Source of the DNA: Paenibacillus_E oryzisoli_A
Lineage (GTDB): Bacteria; Bacillota; Bacilli; Paenibacillales; NBRC-103111
NCBI RefSeq assembly: GCF_050467285.1
Contig: NZ_JBCMUN010000009.1
Location: 1-64,000 of the forward strand
Direction: 5' to 3'
Length of the DNA stretch: 64,000 bases
Shown piece after piece: positions 8,254 to 16,870 of this stretch. Made by a program: the position numbers and the translations under genes. How positions within the stretch are numbered: position 1 is the stretch's first letter; each line of letters begins with the position of its first letter. The notes beneath the pieces were generated by a model that saw nothing but the letters and a program-made list of their open reading frames with translations, did not search any database and was not told the DNA's origin.

Positions 8254-9585
8254 ATGACAGAGAAGGTAAAAGTTGTTACGCTCGGGTGCGAGAAGAACCT
8301 GGTCGACTCCGAGATTATGTCAGGGCTGATTCATGGCCGCGGCTACCAACTGGTTGATAATAAAGAAGAGGCTACGGTCATTATCGTAAACACTTGCGGG
8401 TTTATCGATGCGGCCAAGGAAGAGTCGGTCAATACCATTTTGGATATGGCTGAACTTAAACAGACCGCCAATTTGAAGGCGTTGATCGTTTCCGGTTGTT
8501 TGACGCAGCGTTACAAACAGCAACTAATGGATGAAATGCCGGAGATCGATGGCATTGTCGGTACCGGTGATTTTGATAAAATCAATCATATCGTGGATGA
8601 AGCGCTGCGTGGCAAGAAACCGGTTCTGATTGGGAATCCGGTATTTAACTATGACGCGGATCTGCCGCGCCTCGTGACGACACCGCGTTATACGGCTTAT
8701 GTGAAAATTGCGGAAGGCTGCGACAATGCGTGTACGTTCTGCTCGATCCCGATTATGCGGGGAGCTTTCAAGAGCCGGACCATCGAGTCGATCGTAGCGG
8801 AAGTCGCAAATCTGGCGGCGCAGGGCGTGAAAGAAGTCAGCCTGATTGCGCAGGACTCCACGAATTACGGAACGGATTTGTTTGAGGGCCGCTTCATGCT
8901 TCCTACTTTGCTGAATAAAGTGAGCGAAGTGGAGGGCATCGAGTGGGTGCGTCTGCACTATGCGTATCCAGGCTTCTTCAGCGATGAACTGATCGAAGTG
9001 ATGGCGAACAATCCAAAGGTTTGCAAGTATATCGATATGCCGCTGCAACACAGCGAAGATTCGATTTTGAAAAGGATGCGCAGACCGGGGCGTCAAAAGG
9101 ATACCCGCGAATTGGTTCGTAAAATCCGTGAGGCTATTCCGGACGTTGCGCTTCGCACGTCCTTGATCGTCGGTTTCCCTGGCGAAACAGAGGAAGATTT
9201 TGAGAATCTGAAAGAATTCGTTCGCGAGATGCAATTTGATCGCCTTGGCGTGTTCGCGTATTCCCAAGAGGACGACACGCCTGCATCGCGTCTGCCGAAT
9301 CAGGTGCCGGACGAAGTCAAAGAATATCGCGCGAATGTTATCATGGAAATTCAGCGCGAGATTTCCAATCTCCGCGGCGGCCGCCGCATCGGTCAAGAAA
9401 TTGATGTCTTGATCGAGCGTTATGACGGAAGAAGCGACGTTTATGTTGGTCGTTCGCAATTCGATGCACCGGAAATCGACGGCGAAGTCTTCGTCTCGAA
9501 TGCCAAACTGAACATTGGCGAGCTGGCGAGAGTCCGCGTTACCCATTCCTATGAGTTCGATTTGTCCGGGGAGGTCATTGCATGA
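8254..9585 (+). CDS. rimO: Ribosomal protein S12 methylthiotransferase RimO
   Basis: Radical SAM enzyme that methylthiolates the conserved Asp of ribosomal protein S12. The N-terminal UPF0004 domain carries cluster Cys residues, including Cys12 in LGCEKNLVDSE. The radical SAM motif CxxxCxxC is Cys156, Cys160 and Cys163. A C-terminal TRAM domain closes the protein (443 residues). I chose ATG 8254 with TTGGAGG at 8236-8242, because longer starts lie inside a terminator and the promoter. Its last bases overlap pgsA in an ATGA junction, so translation is coupled. Confidence 0.95.
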   Translation: MTEKVKVVTLGCEKNLVDSEIMSGLIHGRGYQLVDNKEEATVIIVNTCGFIDAAKEESVNTILDMAELKQTANLKALIVSGCLTQRYKQQLMDEMPEIDGIVGTGDFDKINHIVDEALRGKKPVLIGNPVFNYDADLPRLVTTPRYTAYVKIAEGCDNACTFCSIPIMRGAFKSRTIESIVAEVANLAAQGVKEVSLIAQDSTNYGTDLFEGRFMLPTLLNKVSEVEGIEWVRLHYAYPGFFSDELIEVMANNPKVCKYIDMPLQHSEDSILKRMRRPGRQKDTRELVRKIREAIPDVALRTSLIVGFPGETEEDFENLKEFVREMQFDRLGVFAYSQEDDTPASRLPNQVPDEVKEYRANVIMEIQREISNLRGGRRIGQEIDVLIERYDGRSDVYVGRSQFDAPEIDGEVFVSNAKLNIGELARVRVTHSYEFDLSGEVIA

Positions 9586-10166
9586 ATCTGGCCAACCGCA
9601 TCACCGTAGCGAGAATTTTATTAGTGCCGATCATCATGTTTTTTCTGTTGGTGAAGGTGAAATTCCCACATATACGGATAGAGGAATTCAGCATCACGTA
9701 TAATCAAATTATTGCCGCTTTAATTTTCATTATTGCGGCGAGCACAGACAGTTTGGACGGCTATATTGCCAGAAAACGCAATCTCGTTACGAATTTGGGC
9801 AAGCTGCTTGATCCCTTGGCGGACAAGCTGCTTGTCACGGCCGTGCTCGTCTCGTTGGTGGAAATGGACAAAGTGGATGCCTGGATTGTCATTGTCATCA
9901 TCAGCAGGGAGTGGGCCGTTACTGGTCTGCGGCAAATCGCCCTGCTCGAAGGAACCGTTATGGCGGCCAGCAAGTGGGGGAAAGCGAAGACCGCAGCGCA
10001 AATTACTGCGATTATCGCCCTGCTGATCAATAATTTTCCGTTTACGTTCCTTGATTTTCCTTTTGATGTGATTGCCAGCTGGGCGGCAGCCATTATTACG
10101 GTTTATTCCGGTATTGAATATTTCGTTAAGAATAAGCATGTTATTGATTTTACAGATAAGCAGTAG
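9582..10166 (+). CDS. pgsA: CDP-diacylglycerol-glycerol-3-phosphate 3-phosphatidyltransferase
   Basis: Membrane enzyme of phosphatidylglycerol synthesis that joins CDP-diacylglycerol and glycerol 3-phosphate. The CDP-alcohol phosphotransferase signature is complete: the stretch starting DSLDGYIAR and ending GKLLDPLADK gives D-x2-D-G-x2-A-R-x8-G-x3-D-x3-D. There are several hydrophobic segments in 194 residues, the normal family length. Start and rimO stop overlap (ATGA). The rimO-pgsA-cinA-recA order is the common Bacillales one. Confidence 0.95.
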   Translation: MNLANRITVARILLVPIIMFFLLVKVKFPHIRIEEFSITYNQIIAALIFIIAASTDSLDGYIARKRNLVTNLGKLLDPLADKLLVTAVLVSLVEMDKVDAWIVIVIISREWAVTGLRQIALLEGTVMAASKWGKAKTAAQITAIIALLINNFPFTFLDFPFDVIASWAAAIITVYSGIEYFVKNKHVIDFTDKQ

Positions 10167-10204
10167 TACATAGGGAGCTTATCGAAAACACTGCCCGCAG
10201 TTTT

Positions 10205-10240
10205 AGACAAAGCCTCCGGGCTTCACGGAGATTTGTCTGA
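10205..10240. other. Imperfect inverted repeat between pgsA and cinA
   Basis: AGACAAA-GC-CTCCG pairs with CGGAG-AT-TTGTCT around a short loop. It has no T-tail and lies before the clear terminator, so it may be an mRNA-stability hairpin. Confidence 0.4.
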
Positions 10241-10279
10241 AACATAGCGTTACTTGGTTTCGGAAAGTTTCCATAGATG

Positions 10280-10322
10280 CCTCTAATCACGGCCGCACCA
10301 TGCTGGCCTGATTGGAGGTTTT
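10280..10322 (+). terminator. Terminator between pgsA and cinA
   Basis: CCTCTAATCA and TGATTGGAGG pair, extended by GGCC/GGCC, then TTTTCT. The structure overlaps the in-frame extension upstream of cinA. Confidence 0.7.
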
Positions 10323-10348
10323 CTCACTTTGAGGGGGAGATGGTACGT

Positions 10349-11599
10349 ATGAAGGCGGAGATTATTGCTGTAGGAACGGAACTGCTGCTGGGACAGATTG
10401 TGAACACGAATGCGCAATTTCTGGCGCAGGAATGCGCGGCGCTGGGCATCAACGTATACTTTCAGACGGTTGTCGGCGATAACGAGCAGCGGCTGACGGA
10501 CAGCTTGAAGCTGGCGGCTTCAAGGGCCGATGTTGTGATCTGCACAGGCGGTCTTGGACCGACCCAGGATGACCTCACGAAGGATGTGCTGGCGGCTTAT
10601 GCAGGCTGTAAATTAATCTTACACGAGCCCTCCATGGGGGCGATTGAAGATTTGTTCGCCTCCCGAGGCATCCATATGGTGGAAAGCAATCGCCGGCAAG
10701 CGCTCATGCTGGAAGGCAGCACGCCGCTGCCCAATGACGCCGGCCTTGCCGTTGGGAATGCGATAACGATTGAGGGGACACATTTTGTTCTGCTGCCCGG
10801 CCCTCCCAAAGAAATGAAGCCGATGTTTACGAACTATGCGGCCAAATGGTTAAGTACGTTAATGAATGAGCAAGTGCCTCTCTACTCTAAAATGCTGAAG
10901 TTTGCCGGTATCGGGGAGTCGACGCTGGAGCATCAGCTGCTGGACCTGATTCAGACGCAAACGAATCCGACCATCGCCCCTTATGCCAAAGAAGGCGAAG
11001 TGGCGATCCGTCTAACGACCCGGGCGCATACGGCGGAAGAAGGCGAGGCGTTGATGGCGCCGACGATGCAAGAGATTCAGGGCCGTGTTGGCGAGTACCT
11101 CTACGCCGTTCAGGATGTGCCGCTGGAGGCTGTAATCGTGCAGAGGCTGACGGAGACCAAGCGAACGTTAAGCGTCGCAGAGAGCTGCACAGGAGGTCTG
11201 CTCAGCGATCTTATTACCGGAGTCTCGGGCAGTTCGCAGCCGTTTCTCGGCGGCATTATTTGTTACACGAATCAAGTGAAGCACGGCTTGCTCGGCGTTC
11301 CCATGGACGTTCTAGAGGGAGAAGGAGCTCCTGGGGCTGTCAGTCGGGAGACGGCGGCTCTCCTGGCTGAGGGGCTGCTGCGCACGCTAGGAAGCGACTT
11401 TGGCATCTCTGTGACGGGGGTGGCCGGGCCGAATCCGTCGGAGGGGAAGCCGGTCGGGCTTGTGTATGTCGGCTTGGCACAGAAGGGCAAGGAGACGCAG
11501 GTGTTCACGCTGCAGCCCTCGGGCAGCCGGGGCATGATCAAGCTGCGGGCCGCTAAAAGCGCACTCTACCAATTATGGAAGCAGTTGAAAGAAAACTAG
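10349..11599 (+). CDS. cinA: Competence/damage-inducible protein CinA
   Basis: 416-residue two-domain protein. The N-terminal MoaB-like (MoCF_biosynth) domain starts MKAEIIAVGTELLLGQ and contains GGLGPTQDD. The C-terminal CinA/PncC domain begins near residue 265 with LSVAESCTGG and contains TGVAGP, the nicotinamide-nucleotide amidase fold. I prefer ATG 10349 because GGGGGAGA at 10333-10340 is well spaced for it; earlier in-frame codons lie in a terminator. It sits before recA, as in other Bacillales. Confidence 0.93.
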   Translation: MKAEIIAVGTELLLGQIVNTNAQFLAQECAALGINVYFQTVVGDNEQRLTDSLKLAASRADVVICTGGLGPTQDDLTKDVLAAYAGCKLILHEPSMGAIEDLFASRGIHMVESNRRQALMLEGSTPLPNDAGLAVGNAITIEGTHFVLLPGPPKEMKPMFTNYAAKWLSTLMNEQVPLYSKMLKFAGIGESTLEHQLLDLIQTQTNPTIAPYAKEGEVAIRLTTRAHTAEEGEALMAPTMQEIQGRVGEYLYAVQDVPLEAVIVQRLTETKRTLSVAESCTGGLLSDLITGVSGSSQPFLGGIICYTNQVKHGLLGVPMDVLEGEGAPGAVSRETAALLAEGLLRTLGSDFGISVTGVAGPNPSEGKPVGLVYVGLAQKGKETQVFTLQPSGSRGMIKLRAAKSALYQLWKQLKEN

Positions 11600-11629
11600 A
11601 TTTCCAGTATAATGGGAAATATGTTGACG

Positions 11630-11669
11630 GAAGAACCGCGGCAAAGCGATAACTTTGTTGCGGTTCTTC
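11630..11669 (+). terminator. Terminator between cinA and recA
   Basis: GAAGAACCGC pairs with GCGGTTCTTC, extended inward by CAAAG/CTTTG, followed by a modest T-rich tail. It would separate recA from cinA readthrough in part. Confidence 0.65.
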
Positions 11670-11686
11670 GTTTGTTCGCAGAAAAA

Positions 11687-11700
11687 CGAATGTATGTTCG
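11687..11700. promoter_or_regulatory. LexA (DinR) SOS box of recA
   Basis: CGAATGTATGTTCG matches the Bacillus SOS consensus CGAACRNRYGTTYG at all but one position. It lies just upstream of the recA promoter, where LexA would block RNA polymerase. Confidence 0.85.
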
Positions 11701-11709
11701 AAAAAATGC

Positions 11710-11738
11710 TTGGCAAACGGACCAAAACAAGTTATCAT
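11710..11738 (+). promoter_or_regulatory. recA promoter
   Basis: TTGGCA at 11710-11715, 17 bp, TATCAT at 11733-11738, 10 bp downstream of the LexA box. A TATAAT at 11744 is nearer but lacks a -35 partner. Confidence 0.55.
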
Positions 11739-11769
11739 ATACCTATAATGATAGAAGGAAGTGGTCGTT

Positions 11770-12813
11770 TTGTCAGATCGTCGTGCCGCATTAGATAACG
11801 CATTACGTCAAATTGAGAAGCAATTCGGTAAAGGCTCCATCATGAAGCTCGGGGAATCAACGCACATGCAGGTTGAAACCATTTCATCGGGAGCGTTGGC
11901 ACTTGATATAGCGCTAGGAATCGGCGGATTCCCGCGCGGAAGAATTATTGAAGTTTATGGACCGGAGTCTTCCGGTAAAACAACTGTCGCTTTGCATGCA
12001 ATCGCAGAAGTGCAAAAGGTTGGCGGACAAGCCGCGTTTATCGACGCTGAGCACGCGCTTGATCCTTTATATGCCAGCAAGCTGGGCATTAACATCGACG
12101 AGCTGCTGCTTTCCCAACCGGATACTGGCGAGCAGGCGCTTGAAATCGCCGAAGCGCTCGTGCGCAGCGGCGCGGTGGACATTATCGTTATTGACTCCGT
12201 CGCAGCGCTCGTTCCGAAAGCGGAAATTGAAGGCGACATGGGGGATTCCCACGTTGGTTTGCAAGCACGTCTGATGTCTCAGGCACTGCGTAAGCTGTCC
12301 GGTGCCATTAACAAATCCAAAGTTATTGCCATCTTTATTAACCAGCTGCGTGAGAAAGTCGGCGTCATGTTCGGCAATCCGGAGACAACGCCTGGCGGAC
12401 GCGCATTGAAATTCTACTCTTCCGTTCGTTTGGATGTTCGCCGCGTCGAGACGATCAAACAAGGCAACGATATGGTAGGGAATCGCACGCGCATTAAAGT
12501 TGTGAAGAATAAAGTCGCACCTCCGTTCAAGCAAGCGGAAGTCGACATTATGTACGGCGAGGGGATTTCTCGCGAAGGCAGTATTGTCGACATTGCGACA
12601 GAAATGGATATTATTAATAAAAGCGGCGCTTGGTATTCGTTTGAAGGCGAACGCTTAGGTCAAGGACGCGAGAATGCAAAGCAATTCTTGAAAGAGAACA
12701 AAGCGATCTCCGATACAATCGAAGGCAAAATTCGCGAAAACAGCAATTTGATTAAAGTCGTCGGCCCGAACGTTGATGAGGAAGATGATGAAGTGGAATT
12801 AGAACTTGAATAA
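11770..12813 (+). CDS. recA: Recombinase RecA
   Basis: ATP-dependent strand-exchange protein and LexA co-protease, 347 residues. Walker A GPESSGKTT starts at residue 64. The N-terminus MSDRRAALDNALRQIEKQF matches the Bacillus protein when translation begins at TTG 11770, which has AGGAAG at a proper distance. The GTG at 11761 is in the ribosome site. A DNA-binding acidic tail (EEDDEVELELE) ends the protein. It is preceded by a LexA box and promoter, followed by a terminator and recX. Confidence 0.96.
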   Translation: MSDRRAALDNALRQIEKQFGKGSIMKLGESTHMQVETISSGALALDIALGIGGFPRGRIIEVYGPESSGKTTVALHAIAEVQKVGGQAAFIDAEHALDPLYASKLGINIDELLLSQPDTGEQALEIAEALVRSGAVDIIVIDSVAALVPKAEIEGDMGDSHVGLQARLMSQALRKLSGAINKSKVIAIFINQLREKVGVMFGNPETTPGGRALKFYSSVRLDVRRVETIKQGNDMVGNRTRIKVVKNKVAPPFKQAEVDIMYGEGISREGSIVDIATEMDIINKSGAWYSFEGERLGQGRENAKQFLKENKAISDTIEGKIRENSNLIKVVGPNVDEEDDEVELELE

Positions 12814-12828
12814 GTGAAGTTGAGTCAA

Positions 12829-12866
12829 GAAGCACCTGACACCTTGTGTGGAGGTGCTTCTTTTTT
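12829..12866 (+). terminator. Terminator between recA and recX
   Basis: AAGCACCT and AGGTGCTT, with inner GACAC/GTGT pairing, then six T residues. The hairpin would reduce recX relative to recA. Confidence 0.8.
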
Positions 12867-12884
12867 GAATGGAGCGAATATACA

Positions 12885-13583
12885 ATGAGTGAGGAACAGC
12901 CACGAGTACTTGTCATTACCAAGGTAGAGAAGCAGCAGCGCGGCAAGCATCGTTACAATATATTTTTAAACGAAGAATATGCATTTTCTGTACATGAAGA
13001 TATTTTAGTGAAGCATCGCTTGAATAAAGGCGAGACATTGTTCCAAGAACAACTGCAAGCGATTATGCAGGATGAAGAGCGGAATTTGGGCTATGTGAAA
13101 GCGCTGCATATGGTCGGGAGGAGACCCCATTCCTTGGCCGAAGTGAAGCGGAAGCTCAAGGTGAAGGGCTTTGAGCCGGACATCGTTTCGTGGGTAGCGG
13201 ATAAACTGATCGAACAAAACTACATTAACGATGAACAATACGCGAAGATGCTTACGGATCATCGCGTCGTCTCGCAGAAGAAGGGCAGGAATCTCATCCG
13301 GCAGGAACTGCAGCAGAAGGGGATTCACAAGGATGTGGTGAAAGAAACCATCGGATCGATCAATCCGGAGGATGAATACGCCGCTGCCTTCAAGATTGCG
13401 CAGACGAAATGGAAACAGACTTCCGGCAAAACGTTGGATCGCAAACGAAAAACCGCTGCGTTTCTCATGCGAAGAGGGTATATGGGCACTCTCGTGCAGA
13501 AAGTGTTAAATGAGCTCAGTCAAGGCACGGAGGACGACGAGATAGATTTCGCCGATGAACATGATTCTGGCGATTTTTATTAA
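12885..13583 (+). CDS. recX: Regulatory protein RecX
   Basis: Modulator that binds RecA filaments and limits their activity. 232 residues, with the typical RecX three-helix repeats, for example the SLAEVKRKLKVKGFEPDIV and LIRQELQQKGI stretches. ATG 12885 has GGAGCGA 7 bp upstream; the longer frame begins inside the recA terminator. Position right after recA is the usual one, and the intervening terminator suggests lower expression by readthrough. Confidence 0.92.
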   Translation: MSEEQPRVLVITKVEKQQRGKHRYNIFLNEEYAFSVHEDILVKHRLNKGETLFQEQLQAIMQDEERNLGYVKALHMVGRRPHSLAEVKRKLKVKGFEPDIVSWVADKLIEQNYINDEQYAKMLTDHRVVSQKKGRNLIRQELQQKGIHKDVVKETIGSINPEDEYAAAFKIAQTKWKQTSGKTLDRKRKTAAFLMRRGYMGTLVQKVLNELSQGTEDDEIDFADEHDSGDFY

Positions 13584-13664
13584 TGGAATTAAATAATTGG
13601 CATTTAATTAATGCCATTAATGAAAATTAAAGGACAGCAAAATGGCTCTCACTTGGACATTCGC

Positions 13665-13694
13665 TTGACAAGCTTCTTCGACAAAAGCTAAAAT
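13665..13694 (+). promoter_or_regulatory. Sigma-A promoter of rny, far upstream
   Basis: TTGACA at 13665-13670, 18 bp, TAAAAT at 13689-13694. A start near 13702 gives an unusually long leader of about 260 nt before rny. Confidence 0.65.
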
Positions 13695-13801
13695 AACAAT
13701 GTATATTTTCATAATGTAATCAAAATCATACTATTTTCATTGATTTTGAGCTGACAGCTGTAAAAATCGCCAATTTTTGCACTGTTAATTATGGACAATT
13801 A

Positions 13802-13872
13802 GCACGCTTACGTCTATTGGGACGATCGTGCGCATTCCTTTAAAAGCCATACTCCGCAGCATTTGGGGTATG
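13802..13872 (+). promoter_or_regulatory. Structured 5' leader of rny
   Basis: Two hairpins lie in the leader: GCACG at 13802 with CGTGC at 13827 (inner GTC/GAC), and CATACTCC at 13848 with GGGGTATG at 13865. There is no T-tail, so they are not terminators. The 13584-13664 part is AT-rich with one GGCAT/ATGCC hairpin. I do not recognise a known riboswitch class. Confidence 0.45.
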
Positions 13873-13963
13873 TACGACTAGCCAAACAATTGAAAATCGG
13901 AGTAAAGAACCGAAGGGTATCCCAAGCTCACACCTTGGAGAAACCAACGAGGAGGTGAACAAG

Positions 13964-15502
13964 ATGACGATCGTCTGGATCGCGATCATTCTCATTGTTG
14001 GGGCTGCATGCTTAGGGATTGGTTATTTTATCCGAAAATCTCTTGCAGAAGCGAAAATTTCCAGTGCTGAGACAGCCGCTGAGCAGATCATTGAAGCTGC
14101 AAAGAAGGAAGCCGATGCGCTGAAAAAGGAAACGGTTCTGGAAGCCAAGGACGAAGTGCACAAACTGCGGACCGAAGCTGAAAAAGACATTCGTGAGCGT
14201 CGTAACGAAATTCAACGACAAGAACGGCGACTGTTGCAAAAAGAGGAATCCCTGGATAAAAAATTAGAATCCCTTGAGCGCAAAGAAGAGTTGGTTGCCA
14301 ACAAGGAGAAGCGGATCGAAGAAACACAATCACAAATTGATCAGCTTTATAAAACACAAGTCACAGAGCTTGAACGCATTTCCGGTTTGACGATGGAAGA
14401 AGCGAAATCGATCATTCTTACCAATGTAGAACAGGAAGTACGTCACGAAACGGCTCAGCTTATTAAAGAGATTGAGCACCAGGCGAAAGAAGACGGAGAG
14501 AAGAAGGCACGCGAAATTATCACACTCGCTATTCAGCGTTGTGCGGCAGATCACGTAGCTGAAACGACCGTTTCCGTCGTCTCGTTGCCTAACGAAGAAA
14601 TGAAAGGCCGGATTATCGGTCGTGAAGGAAGAAATATCCGTGCATTGGAAACATTGACGGGCATCGATCTCATTATCGACGATACACCGGAAGCCGTTAT
14701 TCTATCGGGCTTTGATCCGATTCGCCGCGAGATTGCCCGCACATCCCTCGAGAAACTCGTCGCTGATGGTCGTATTCATCCGGCGCGCATTGAAGAGATG
14801 GTGGAGAAATCCCGCAAAGAAGTGGACGAGCGGATCCGCGAATACGGTGAACAAGCGACCTTTGAAGTTGGTGTTCACGGTCTACACCCCGACTTGATTA
14901 AGATTCTTGGACGTCTAAAGTTCAGAACAAGTTACGGTCAAAACGTATTGAAGCATTCTATGGAAGTGGCTTACCTGGCCGGATTAATGGCTGGAGAGCT
15001 CGGGGTAGACGTAACTTTGGCGAAACGTGCCGGGCTGCTTCATGACATCGGTAAGGCGTTAGACCACGAAGTAGAAGGTTCACACGTAGAAATCGGTGTG
15101 GAAATCGGCAAGAAATACAAAGAGCATCCGGTCGTTATTAATAGTATCGCCTCCCACCACGGCGATGTGGAAGCAACGTCGGTTATCGCGATGCTGGTTG
15201 GCGCTGCAGACGCTTTATCTGCTGCAAGACCTGGCGCACGCCGCGAGACGCTGGAGACGTACATTAAGCGTCTGGAGAAGCTGGAAGAGATCTCAGAGTC
15301 CTTCGACGGTGTCGAGAAGTCCTACGCGATTCAAGCAGGCCGCGAGGTTCGCGTTATGGTTCAGCCGGAGAAAGTGGACGATACGGAAGCATTCCGTCTA
15401 GCTCGAGATATTACGAAGAAAATCGAGGGTGAACTCGATTATCCGGGACATATTAAGGTTACGGTCATTCGCGAAACAAGAGCAGTCGAATATGCGAAAT
15501 AA
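13964..15502 (+). CDS. rny: Ribonuclease Y
   Basis: Membrane-anchored endoribonuclease that initiates bulk mRNA decay. 512 residues: N-terminal transmembrane helix (about 2-23), long charged coiled coil (about 30-190), KH RNA-binding domain around IGREGRNIR, then an HD domain with the metal pair His360-Asp361 (HDIGK). ATG 13964 has GAGGAGGT 8 bp upstream; the GTG at 13955 is inside that site. A terminator follows, then ymdB, the classic rny-ymdB order. Confidence 0.96.
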   Translation: MTIVWIAIILIVGAACLGIGYFIRKSLAEAKISSAETAAEQIIEAAKKEADALKKETVLEAKDEVHKLRTEAEKDIRERRNEIQRQERRLLQKEESLDKKLESLERKEELVANKEKRIEETQSQIDQLYKTQVTELERISGLTMEEAKSIILTNVEQEVRHETAQLIKEIEHQAKEDGEKKAREIITLAIQRCAADHVAETTVSVVSLPNEEMKGRIIGREGRNIRALETLTGIDLIIDDTPEAVILSGFDPIRREIARTSLEKLVADGRIHPARIEEMVEKSRKEVDERIREYGEQATFEVGVHGLHPDLIKILGRLKFRTSYGQNVLKHSMEVAYLAGLMAGELGVDVTLAKRAGLLHDIGKALDHEVEGSHVEIGVEIGKKYKEHPVVINSIASHHGDVEATSVIAMLVGAADALSAARPGARRETLETYIKRLEKLEEISESFDGVEKSYAIQAGREVRVMVQPEKVDDTEAFRLARDITKKIEGELDYPGHIKVTVIRETRAVEYAK

Positions 15503-15511
15503 GTAACGGAT

Positions 15512-15550
15512 GGGAAAAGTGGCTGACAAGGCCACTTTTCCTTATTTTTT
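15512..15550 (+). terminator. Terminator after rny
   Basis: GGGAAAAGTGGC pairs with GCCACTTTTCC, followed by a T-rich tail (TTATTTTTT). Confidence 0.85.
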
Positions 15551-15577
15551 CTCACTAAAGGAGTTAACCAAGACGTT

Positions 15578-16372
15578 ATGAGAATTGTATTTATCGGAGA
15601 CATTGTTGGATCAGTAGGAAGAAAAGCGCTCAAGAATATGATGCCGCGGCTAAAACAGAAGTACCCTAATGCGGTCTTTATTGCCAATGGAGAGAACGCG
15701 GCGGCGGGCAAAGGCATCACCTCTGCGATTGCCAAAGAGATCTATGAGATGGGGATTCAGGCGATGACGATGGGGAATCACACATGGGATCAGAAAGAGA
15801 TTTTTGATTTCATCGATCGCGACGATAAAATGGTGCGTCCTGCGAACTTTCCGCCGGGGACGCCTGGGAGAGGCCACACAGTTATTAAGGTGAAGGATCA
15901 GGAGATTTTGATCATTAATCTACAGGGTAGAACCTTCTTGCCGCCGATCGATTGCCCGTTCCGGAAAGTCGATGAGATTCTGGATCAAGATAAAAAGAAA
16001 CACAAATTCGTATTCGTTGATTTTCATGCGGAAGCGACCTCAGAGAAGATCGCCATGGGCTGGCACCTGGACGGCCGCGTGTCTGCCGTGGTGGGGACGC
16101 ATACGCACGTCCAGACGAACGACAACCGTGTTCTGCCTGGCGGTACGGCTTACGTGACCGATGTGGGCATGGTAGGGCCGCGTGACGGCATTCTTGGCGT
16201 TGAGCGTAATGCCGTGCTGCAGAAGTTTAAGACGCAGCTCCCCGTTCGTTTTGTGACGGATGAGGGGAAATGGCATTTCCATGCGGTAGCGATTGAACTG
16301 AACGACGATACCGGTATGGCGAAGGATATTCAGCTCATCCGTTATGATGAAGATCATGTTTTTTTCGAATAA
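15578..16372 (+). CDS. ymdB: YmdB family metallophosphoesterase
   Basis: 264-residue dinuclear-metal phosphoesterase of the TIGR00282 family. GD at residues 7-8, NGEN, GNHTWD and the late HTHVQTND supply the metal and catalytic residues. B. subtilis YmdB hydrolyses cyclic nucleotides such as 2',3'-cAMP and influences biofilm versus motility. Located after rny and before spoVS, a conserved order. ATG after AAAGGAGTTAACC. Confidence 0.93.
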   Translation: MRIVFIGDIVGSVGRKALKNMMPRLKQKYPNAVFIANGENAAAGKGITSAIAKEIYEMGIQAMTMGNHTWDQKEIFDFIDRDDKMVRPANFPPGTPGRGHTVIKVKDQEILIINLQGRTFLPPIDCPFRKVDEILDQDKKKHKFVFVDFHAEATSEKIAMGWHLDGRVSAVVGTHTHVQTNDNRVLPGGTAYVTDVGMVGPRDGILGVERNAVLQKFKTQLPVRFVTDEGKWHFHAVAIELNDDTGMAKDIQLIRYDEDHVFFE

Positions 16373-16473
16373 GTGATGGATAGATAAGATATGGATAAAG
16401 TAGCATGTTTAGTCAAGCTCGAGAATATGATGGGTAATGGAATCTAACCATCATTCCCGAGGAGGTACTATTC

Positions 16474-16734
16474 ATGGATGTATTAAAAGTTTCAGCAAAA
16501 TCTAATCCAAACTCCGTAGCAGGTGCGTTGGCGGGCGTTTTGCGCGAGCGTGGAGCAGCTGAGCTTCAAGCGATTGGCGCAGGCGCGTTAAACCAAGCTA
16601 TCAAAGCAGTAGCGATCGCAAGAGGGTTTGTCGCACCTAGCGGAGTCGACTTAATTTGTGTACCGGCCTTTACGGATATTGTGATTGATGGCGAGGACCG
16701 TACCGCGATTAAATTGATTGTCGAGCCGCGATGA
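16474..16734 (+). CDS. spoVS: Stage V sporulation protein S
   Basis: 86-residue Alba-like protein needed for dehydration and coat assembly of the developing spore. The sequence is almost invariant in the family (MDVLKVSAKSNPNSVAGALAG). A strong GAGGAGGT site precedes ATG. SpoVS is normally sigma-H dependent; I could not find a convincing sigma-H promoter in the 100-bp gap. A terminator follows. Confidence 0.97.
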   Translation: MDVLKVSAKSNPNSVAGALAGVLRERGAAELQAIGAGALNQAIKAVAIARGFVAPSGVDLICVPAFTDIVIDGEDRTAIKLIVEPR

Positions 16735-16813
16735 CTCTTCTTCTACATATAAGAGATGCGCAGTAGATAGCCTGATGACCTGCAAGGGATTGAATCGTAT
16801 ACACACGCAAATG

Positions 16814-16836
16814 AAACCTCTGTTATAGAGGTTTTT
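16814..16836 (+). terminator. Terminator after spoVS
   Basis: AAACCTCT, 5-base loop, AGAGGTTTTT. It overlaps an in-frame TTG upstream of the dipeptidase gene. Confidence 0.8.
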
Positions 16837-16870
16837 GTGTTGTTTGGACATCGATAAGGAGGCGGGTAAG

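Noticed and set aside
11761..11769. GTG 11761 as recA start
   Set aside because: It overlaps the AAGGAAG ribosome site. TTG 11770 gives the conserved MSDRRAALD start at proper spacing.
13802..13872. Known riboswitch class in the rny leader
   Set aside because: Only simple hairpins are seen. None of the conserved cores I know (purine, SAM, TPP, T-box, preQ1) is present.
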